NCBI GenBank assembly: GCA_901538445.1
Contig: LR594583.1
Location: forward strand, 1-64,000
Length of the DNA stretch: 64,000 nucleotides
Reading direction: 5' to 3'
Source: Gemmataceae bacterium
GTDB taxonomy: Bacteria; Planctomycetota; Planctomycetia; Gemmatales; Gemmataceae
This document shows positions 15,906 through 21,812 of the stretch, piece by piece. The notes under the pieces are model-generated. The model was not told the origin of the DNA and made no database searches. It was given only the letters and a program-made list of their open reading frames with translations. Position 1 is the first letter of the stretch. Each line of letters opens with the position of its first letter. The position numbers and the translations under genes are program-made.

Positions 15906-16812
15906 GCTCCTCGCTCCTTTCTGGTTGTGAAATGTTGTCGCCCGCACACGGCGGGGTGTCCGGTGCCGCCGGCCCCTGCTCCCGCGGATACCACTGCCCG
16001 TAGGTGCCCCGCCAGTAGTCCCGGATCGGCTGGCCGAAGAACCCCCTGCCGCCGCGGATGTTGAGCGGCCAGCCGTCGGGGATGGGGAGGACGCCGCTGC
16101 GGTCTTTGAGGTCTTTGGGCAGGTACTTCGCCAGCCCGGTCGGATTGTGCGGCGGCTGGCAGTACACCGACCAGTCGAAGGCGTCGTCCTCGACGGCGAG
16201 CCACGGCTGGGTGTCCCAGAAGAAGTCCTCGTGCCCCCGCCGCAGGGACGGCGGCATGTCCTTCTCCACCCACGTCCACACCTTCGCCAGCAGGCCGCGG
16301 ATCGTCGCCTTGAACTGCTCCAGGTCGAGCGGGGCGTTGGTGGTGAAGATGTAGTGCGAGTGGACCTTCTGCCCGGCGTCGAACTCGTCGTAGTGGCGGT
16401 AGTAGCACTCGCACTGGTACTTGACGCGGATGTTGTCCCTGACCTTCTCGTGGAACTTGGCCCGTCCCTTGATCCAGTGGTAGTTCGTCGGCGGGCGGAT
16501 CACGAGCGTGTACAGGGTGTAACCCGCGTCGGATGCCTCCCGGAACCGGCGGTCCAGCATCAACGCTTCCTTGCGGGCCTGATACCGCTGGCAGACGTGA
16601 CACGGGCACCGCGAGTTGGAACACGGGCGTGGCGACTTGAAGAAGTGCTGGCACTTGCAGAACCGGCGTAGTTCCTCTCGGCTTTGCTCGTACTCGGTAC
16701 TGGTCATCGACCCTCGTCCGACCCACCGGGCCACCCACTCGTCTACGGTTACTGGCGACTCCTCGGAGTCGTGTCCCGGCCTCCTGCTCCCACACAGGGC
16801 CGGCAAAGTCAA
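15902..16812 (-). CDS. Rolling-circle replication initiator-like protein (HUH type)
   Basis: The supportable part is about 295 residues. A cysteine cluster near 52-75 (CKCQHFF, CSNSRCPCHVC) resembles the zinc finger of pC194/pUB110-type Rep proteins. H151-S-H153 in QKVHSHYIF is the metal-binding HUH pair. Y230 in GLAKYLPKDLKD is the likely nicking tyrosine, with the conserved lysine three residues on. It would nick one strand of the element to start replication or mobilisation. In its own frame no stop occurs until 15,001, but the codons beyond about 15,925 lose coding character and would overlay three better-supported genes. The frame that stops at 15,902 would overlap the next ATG. The TTG start is weak; ATG at 16,707 is an alternative. 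Confidence 0.7.
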
Positions 16813-16820
16813 ATTCCCGG

Positions 16821-17066
16821 CTAATTGTTAATACTATGTTCACCCTGCTTGTCCGCCTTTGCTGCCTCCGGGAAGCGAGTCGCCAACGCTTTGAACTTCT
16901 CGTCGGGGACTTTGAACGCCTTCGCCAGAGCCAGCACGTCGTTCGGCGTGAAGACCCGGCGGTAGTTGAACCTGTTCACATCCAACTCCTTGTGCGTCCG
17001 CAGCAGGTACGTCAGTTGGTAGTATTTGACCCCGATGAGGTCGGCGGCTTCGGCTGTCGTGTACAT
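16821..17066 (-). CDS. Small MerR/excisionase-like helix-turn-helix protein
   Basis: This 81-residue protein begins MYTTAEAADLIGVKYYQLTY, the helix-turn-helix pattern of MerR-type regulators and excisionases, followed by a winged segment ending FTPNDVLALAKAF. It could be the element's recombination directionality factor or regulate the Rep gene that starts eight bases after its stop. AGGAG is 12 bases upstream of the ATG and nine upstream of the adjacent GTG, so the GTG is an equal choice. The 240-base gap upstream holds an AT-rich stretch with TATATG near 17,105 but no clear -35. Confidence 0.7.
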   Translation of the reverse strand: MYTTAEAADLIGVKYYQLTYLLRTHKELDVNRFNYRRVFTPNDVLALAKAFKVPDEKFKALATRFPEAAKADKQGEHSINN

Positions 17067-17308
17067 CACTCTGTTCTTCTCCTGAGAACACTCGGCTACC
17101 TCATATAGTTGTCCGGCCTCGGATTTTCTGAAACTATTTTTGGTTGGCAGACACACGAGGACGTGCTGGAGCCGACTTGGGACGGGGGCGGGGGCGTCGG
17201 GCCAGAAGAAATGGAAAAAAGAAAAAGCCAATCAATTCTGCGACAAGGTTCGATGCGGGCCGAACCGTCACATCCGCTCGACGGGCACCGCTGAATGTTC
17301 CGCGGCAC

Positions 17309-17695
17309 TCACCCGCTCTTGGCCGGCGACTCACCGAGCTTGGCGAGCAGCGGGCACAGCATCAACAGGGACTCGGCATCCGCCGCGTCGATGAGCTTGT
17401 CGGCCAGCCGGTGGGCGTTCTGCCGGAGTTGGTCCGTCGCGTCCGCCGGGGCCGTGGCCGGCAACAGGTCGGTGACGGCCACCCCCAACGCGGTCGCCAG
17501 CCGGTCCACGGTGTCGATGGTCGGGGCCGACGTGCCCGACTCCAACTTGCCGATGTACGTCGGCGTCAGGGTCGCGGCCTCGGCCAGTTCCGCCTGACTG
17601 TGCCCGCGGCGGCGGCGAAGTTCCCGGAGCCGGGTGGCGAAGTGGCGGACCACCGCCGGCTGCTGGACCACCTTCTTCTTCTTTGACCTCGCCAT
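17309..17695 (-). CDS. XRE-family transcriptional regulator
   Basis: This 128-residue protein has a basic N-terminus (MARSKKKKVV) and a lambda-repressor-type helix-turn-helix at about 20-72: LRELRRRRGHSQAELAEAAT, TPTYIGKLESG and LATALGVAV. A short helical tail may mediate dimers. It probably controls the element. The divergent spacer to the GYF gene holds the perfect palindrome CGCAGTATACTGCG at 17,767-17,780, about 70 bases from its start, a good candidate for its operator. Confidence 0.85.
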   Translation of the reverse strand: MARSKKKKVVQQPAVVRHFATRLRELRRRRGHSQAELAEAATLTPTYIGKLESGTSAPTIDTVDRLATALGVAVTDLLPATAPADATDQLRQNAHRLADKLIDAADAESLLMLCPLLAKLGESPAKSG

Positions 17696-17766
17696 GTACA
17701 CGATCCCCCGGTGGACAATCGCCACGACGGGGGTGCCGGCAGTACGCACTACTCCAGGACAAGCAT

Positions 17767-17780
17767 CGCAGTATACTGCG
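17767..17780. promoter_or_regulatory. 14-bp perfect palindrome, candidate XRE operator
   Basis: CGCAGTATACTGCG is its own reverse complement and includes a TATACT -10-like hexamer on each strand. It lies between the divergent XRE gene and the GYF/MORN gene. No convincing -35 accompanies either -10. A weaker related half-site, CAGTACGCACTACTCC, is nearby at about 17,740. Confidence 0.5.
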
Positions 17781-17877
17781 GCATAGCTGATCTGGTCTTC
17801 GCCCTGGTAGTGGGTGCCGCGGTCGCACCGCCGGGATGCACACGGGCCGGAGTGCAGCCACCGAGCGGGGGACGGGG

Positions 17878-19245
17878 ATGAGCCAGGGGTGGTACTACAA
17901 GCTCGACGGGGAGGAACGCGGCCCCGTGCCGGCGGCGGAACTCAAGCGGCTGGCGGCGACCGGCAAGCTCGGCCCCGACGACATGGTGCGGCGGGAGGAC
18001 ATGACGAAGTGGATGACGGCGGGGCAGGTGAAGGGGCTGTTCGCCGCCGCGACTTCACCACCGCCCCAGGGCGGACCCGCCCCCCGGCTCGCCAAGCCGG
18101 TCGCCCGACCCGTCCCCCCGCCCCGACCGCCCCAGCCGGACGAAGAGGATGGCCCGCCCGCCACGGCCCGCCGCCGGGCACCTGTGAGCCGAAGCAGCCG
18201 CACGCCGGTCATCATCGCGGTTGCAGCGGGCGGTGTTCTGCTCCTCGCCCTGGTCGTCACCGGGGCGGTCCTGATGCTCGGCGGCAGGCGGGCAAGTGAC
18301 AACGCCGACCCACCGGCCCGCGAGCCGGCGGCGAACAACGGCGGCGGGAAGAACCTCGACGCCCCAGGCAGGGCCGACCGCCCCGACCCGCGGTTCGCGG
18401 ACGCGGCGAAGGCCGACCCGCTCCCGGACTTCAAGGCCGGACCCGGCGGCGAGGAGATGGGGAGCAAGGAGTGGACCCAGGACGGGTACAAGTTCAAGGC
18501 CCAGGGGTTCCTCCGCAACGGTAGGTTCGTGCAGCACGGGCTGGCGACCGTCTGGTATCCGAGCGGCGAGAAGTCGAAGGAGGAATACTGGCTGAACGGC
18601 AAGCTGCACGGCCCGATCACCGGCTGGTACAGGAGCGGCCAGAAGGAGGTCGAGGGCACCAACAAGGACGGGTTCGGGGACGGGTACTCGGTCGGCTGGT
18701 ACGAGGACGGCGGCAAGAAGTTCGAGCGGGTGTTTAGGAACCGCCGGCTCGACGGGCTGTACCTCACCTACTACCGCAACGGCACCGTGATGCGGGAGTC
18801 GGAGTACGAGACGCGGAAGGAGATCGGGGTGCTGATGAAGGCCGAGCAGTGGTTCGACGCGAAGGGCGGGAAGGCCGACGGCCCCACGCTGTCGGCCCTG
18901 ACCAAGCAGGACTTCGCGGAGGTTCTGGAGTACCGGCTCAAGCACGGCCCGACCCCGTTCCTCAACGTCGTCCAGGGGCGGATCACCCCGCCGACCCCGA
19001 AGAACGGCCAGACCAGCTACGAGGTGCTGGCGAACTTCGACTTCGACTACTACATGCGGTTCCTCGGCCCGCCGGTAGCGGGGTTCAACCCGGACTTCGT
19101 GAAACAGGCCGACCAGGAGTGGACGTACACCTGCCTGGACGGGCCGCTGCGGTTGTTCGTCACCTGCGGTCGGCCCATCGCCGGCAAGGACGGTGTGGTG
19201 CCCGGCAAGGCCGAGCGGGTCATCATCAAGCGGACGAACCTGTAG
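17878..19245 (+). CDS. GYF domain, transmembrane helix and MORN-repeat protein
   Basis: This is a 455-residue membrane-anchored protein. The GYF_2 domain fills about 3-52 (GWYYKLDGEERGPVP, WMTAGQVKGLF). A proline-rich linker follows, then one transmembrane helix at about 109-135 (VIIAVAAGGVLLLALVV). The outer part carries MORN_2-type repeats at about 200-310 (WYPSGEKSKEEYWLNGKLHG, WYRSGQKEVEGT, WYEDGGKKFERVF), as in YwqK-like proteins. GYF domains bind proline-rich peptides and MORN_2 repeats often sit at membranes, but the role here is unknown. The ATG at 17,878 follows GGGGGA and is preferred to one 14 codons upstream. It is probably cargo of the element. Confidence 0.8.
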   Translation: MSQGWYYKLDGEERGPVPAAELKRLAATGKLGPDDMVRREDMTKWMTAGQVKGLFAAATSPPPQGGPAPRLAKPVARPVPPPRPPQPDEEDGPPATARRRAPVSRSSRTPVIIAVAAGGVLLLALVVTGAVLMLGGRRASDNADPPAREPAANNGGGKNLDAPGRADRPDPRFADAAKADPLPDFKAGPGGEEMGSKEWTQDGYKFKAQGFLRNGRFVQHGLATVWYPSGEKSKEEYWLNGKLHGPITGWYRSGQKEVEGTNKDGFGDGYSVGWYEDGGKKFERVFRNRRLDGLYLTYYRNGTVMRESEYETRKEIGVLMKAEQWFDAKGGKADGPTLSALTKQDFAEVLEYRLKHGPTPFLNVVQGRITPPTPKNGQTSYEVLANFDFDYYMRFLGPPVAGFNPDFVKQADQEWTYTCLDGPLRLFVTCGRPIAGKDGVVPGKAERVIIKRTNL

Positions 19246-19267
19246 GAGAGGGCGGTGTGCAGGCGTG

Positions 19268-19326
19268 GCGTTAGTGGGAGTAGAACCCGGCTATTAACTT
19301 TCCTCCCATGTGCCTCCCACTAACGC
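19268..19326. repeat. Inverted repeat after the GYF/MORN gene
   Basis: GCGTTAGTGGGAG and CTCCCACTAACGC are exact 13-base complements around a 33-base AT-richer loop. It lies 22 bases past the GYF/MORN stop and may serve as a terminator or RNA-stability hairpin. Confidence 0.6.
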
Positions 19327-19431
19327 TCCCCTCCCTGTGTTTCAGTGATGATCCACTCTGAACGATCCGGGCCTCGATAACGAGTTAACGGTCCATCCGG
19401 GCACCGGCTGATCTCGCCTCGTCGCAGTGGC

Positions 19432-19461
19432 CCCTGCCGGGCGGTTGGACGCCCGGCAGGG
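19432..19461. terminator. Hairpin between convergent genes, candidate terminator
   Basis: CCCTGCCGGGC pairs with GCCCGGCAGGG around an eight-base loop, 13 bases past the ParB-like stop. No T-tract follows in either direction, so Rho-independent termination would be weak. Confidence 0.45.
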
Positions 19462-19474
19462 CTGGTTAGTGCTG

Positions 19475-20419
19475 TCACTTCTTGGCGGGCATCTGGTACA
19501 CGTCAGCCGGCAGCAGGAGGACGGCGATGTGGGCGGCGTGGAACGTCTTCACTTCCTTCGCGTCGTAGGTCCGCAAAATGCGGACCTGTTCGGGGATGGT
19601 GAGGGCGTCCAGCCCCTCGGCCACGACCGTGATGCCGTTCTTGGCCCGCTTGCACACCCCCTCGATGTACTTGCCGTTGGCCGGCACCTGGGCGTCCGGC
19701 ACCGCCCCGACCGGCACCCCCGCGTCCAGCTTCGCGTCGTCGGGCTTCGCCGCACCGGGCACCGCGGCGTTCGCCTGCTGGCCGTCCGGCGGCAGGGCGT
19801 TCGGCTGCGGTGCGTTCGGCTGCGGTGCGTTCGGCTTCGGGGCCACCGGGTTCGCCACCGCCTTCTTCGGCTTCTTGGCCGGCTGCTTCTTCCCGTCCAG
19901 GCCCATGAGTTCGGCGTGGTCTTCGATCTCGTTCGCCTCGATCAGCCGCCGCCGCTCTTTGGCGACGGTGTTCTCCGACTCGTTCACGGTGCTGGCGATC
20001 CAGGCGTTCGAGTAGGTCGAGAACTGCTTGATGGCCTGGGTGGTGATGGCCCGCAACTGCTGGCGGTCGAGCTTCCGCTTGTAGAGTTGGCGGTAGGCGT
20101 ACTGCCGCTTCTGGATGTCCGTCAGGCCCGTCACCACGATGCACGGGACTTCGGCCAGCCCCGCTTGCTCGGCGGCGGTGGTGCGGTTGTGGCCGTCGAG
20201 GATGGCGTCCTGCTCATCGACGTGGATCGGCTCCTTGACGCCGTGGAGTCCGACGTTGGCGATGAGGCGGGCCATCTCCTCCTCGCCGTAGGGCGGCATG
20301 AACTGGAACGTGTCCTTCTTCAACTCCGCGACCTTCTTCTTGACGATCTGCTGCTCGCTCACGGTAACGACCTCTGGTGACGGGAGCTTCGGGATGAAGC
20401 TCCCCGGTCGTTGGGCCAT
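19475..20419 (-). CDS. ParB/sulfiredoxin-fold nuclease-like protein
   Basis: This 314-residue protein has a ParB N-terminal fold at about 45-100, with VKEPIHVDEQDAILDGHNRT carrying the DGHNR motif. A helical DNA-binding region follows (about 110-190), then a proline/alanine/asparagine repeat linker (APQPNAPQPNA) and a C-terminal domain. It may partition or regulate the element. No ParA partner was found. The ATG has no ribosome binding site. A GTG at 20,362 has AGAGG eight bases upstream and sits just after a perfect hairpin (GGGAGCTTC/GAAGCTCCC, 20,382-20,404), so translation may start there. The AT-rich 100 bases upstream end at the right attachment region. Confidence 0.78.
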   Translation of the reverse strand: MAQRPGSFIPKLPSPEVVTVSEQQIVKKKVAELKKDTFQFMPPYGEEEMARLIANVGLHGVKEPIHVDEQDAILDGHNRTTAAEQAGLAEVPCIVVTGLTDIQKRQYAYRQLYKRKLDRQQLRAITTQAIKQFSTYSNAWIASTVNESENTVAKERRRLIEANEIEDHAELMGLDGKKQPAKKPKKAVANPVAPKPNAPQPNAPQPNALPPDGQQANAAVPGAAKPDDAKLDAGVPVGAVPDAQVPANGKYIEGVCKRAKNGITVVAEGLDALTIPEQVRILRTYDAKEVKTFHAAHIAVLLLPADVYQMPAKK

Positions 20420-20519
20420 TGTACGGGCAAAATCGTTAATCAAGTAAAAGTCAGATTTATTACATTTTTTGCCGACTCGGTATAAACGATTGCTGTGAAT
20501 GTGTTTACGGATCGAAAAA

Positions 20520-21656
20520 TTAGTTGCCGCACCGACCCTTCGAGCAGCCGCTGGGAGCATCACCAGCCATCGGCAAACTAACTCTTAACTTCTCCCACTG
20601 CCCGCCGGTGCCTACGCGATCCGCAGGGTTACTTCGCGTCTGATCGAAAACACCTTTTGCAAGGACGTACCAGCAGAAGAAGCAGTGGTTGCTCGTCGCG
20701 CCGGGCAGCGCGTTCGGGTCGCGAGCGAGGATCTCGTCGCGGATCGCCGTCAGCCCCTCGCGGAAGATCGTGCCGACCACCGGGTGCTTGCGGGCGAACG
20801 CGATCACCTGCTCGACCGTGTCGGTGTGGATGTTGCCGATGGTGAGCTGGTCGAGGTCCGACGCGAACCCGCAGCACGGCTTCACCTCCCCCCGCGGGTT
20901 CACGATGAGCGCCTGCCCCGGCCCCTCGCAGTAGTCCTCCGCGAACCACTCGCCGTCCCACGGGTTCCCCGGCAGACCCTCGGCCCGCTCGACCGTTGCC
21001 AGGTGGTTCCAGCACGCGGTCATCGTCAGGTCGTCGGTCACCAGCAGAAACTTGCCGAGCATGTCGGACCACTCGACCACCCCGTCGAGTTCCTTCGCGA
21101 GCCGCCGGATCGGCTCCAGCCCCGTCTCGGGCGTGCGGCTCGCGTAGCTGAGCGACAGCGCGTTGTCGCGGTCGAACACCTGCCGCGTGACGCGGCAAAA
21201 CTCGGCGAGCTTGGCGATGTCCATGCCGTGGAACTTGTCCACGCTCAGGCCGATCTTGCCGCTAAAGCCGGCGTCGCGGAGTTGCGTCAGCACCTTCTTC
21301 GCGTGCTTGGCGTCGGTGTGCCAGACGCCGTTGGTCATCAGCTTGTCGAACCGGAACCCGAGCTTCGCGGCCCGCTTTGTAACGGCGACGAGGAACTCCG
21401 GGTACAGGAACGGTTCGCCGCCCGTGAACCCGAGGAACTCGATGCCGGCTTCGTGCGCCTGTTCGAGGAACCGCACCGCGGTCGGGATGTCGAGGCGGTC
21501 GGTCCACTCGATCGGCACGCAGCAGTGCGGGCAGCTCAGGTTGCACTGGTAGGTGCCGGCGAACGAGATGTAGTTCGGCCGGAACATGCGGGTGCGCCGC
21601 TTGACGGGTCGGGTGTCGCCGCGGGTCAGCGGCGGCGTGGTGCGGGGCTCGGGCAT
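20520..21656 (-). CDS. Radical SAM/SPASM protein, 3' end replaced by element DNA
   Basis: The radical SAM motif is C38, C42, C45 in CNLSCPHC, with GGEP at about 80. A SPASM-like C-terminal region has CEGPGQALI, VKPCCGF and the pair CFFC at 325-328. The substrate is unknown; a peptide or other precursor modification is likely for the family. The codons for W329-Y330-V331 coincide with the attachment core. After them 47 residues (LAKGVFDQTRSNPADRVG to the end) come from the element and replace the native tail now at 4,027-4,149. All cysteine motifs remain, so activity may survive. An ATG at codon 24 is a shorter start. Confidence 0.85.
   Translation of the reverse strand: MPEPRTTPPLTRGDTRPVKRRTRMFRPNYISFAGTYQCNLSCPHCCVPIEWTDRLDIPTAVRFLEQAHEAGIEFLGFTGGEPFLYPEFLVAVTKRAAKLGFRFDKLMTNGVWHTDAKHAKKVLTQLRDAGFSGKIGLSVDKFHGMDIAKLAEFCRVTRQVFDRDNALSLSYASRTPETGLEPIRRLAKELDGVVEWSDMLGKFLLVTDDLTMTACWNHLATVERAEGLPGNPWDGEWFAEDYCEGPGQALIVNPRGEVKPCCGFASDLDQLTIGNIHTDTVEQVIAFARKHPVVGTIFREGLTAIRDEILARDPNALPGATSNHCFFCWYVLAKGVFDQTRSNPADRVGTGGQWEKLRVSLPMAGDAPSGCSKGRCGN
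20664..20672. other. Attachment site core, right end of the element
   Basis: GACGTACCA matches 4,141-4,149 exactly. It lies in the radical SAM gene directly after the CFFC codons. Flanking bases diverge at once on both sides, as expected for a short crossover core shared by unlike attachment sites. Confidence 0.7.
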
Positions 21657-21812
21657 GGTGTCGGCTCGTGGTGGGGCACCGTCAGTTTAGCGAGCGGCTC
21701 GGCGGCGCTGCAGTTGCGAAAAAAGGATGAGAATGTAACTTTGCGACCGCCCGCGGGGTTTATGGTGGTGCCGACAGGCCCGACGCCGCCACGTCCTCTG
21801 GGGTGCCTCGCC

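Larger units (their letters stand above)
4141..20663. mobile_element. 16.5-kb serine-integrase element with Rep, ATPase and ParB-like genes
   Basis: The ends are defined by the direct repeat GACGTACCA at 4,141 and 20,664 and by the two halves of one radical SAM gene that flank it in matching strand and frame. Contents, left to right: large serine recombinase, small resolvase, sensor kinase, four leftward genes ending the ATPase block, further small genes, HUH Rep-like protein, HTH protein, XRE regulator, GYF/MORN protein and ParB-like protein. There is no recognisable type IV secretion, relaxase-coupling or phage structural gene. The palindromic repeat families that fill junctions elsewhere in the window were not seen inside it. 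An integrating plasmid or satellite-like element is inferred. Confidence 0.8.

Noticed and set aside
15902-16812. HUH protein considered as an IS200/IS91-type transposase
   Set aside because: The cysteine cluster, AKYLPKD motif and association with ATPase, ParB-like and repressor genes fit a plasmid-type Rep better, and no terminal hairpins of an insertion sequence flank it.
20685-21812. A plus-strand frame extending the DUF1549 gene upstream by 370 codons
   Set aside because: It is antisense to the radical SAM gene; the signal peptide at 21,813 marks the true start.
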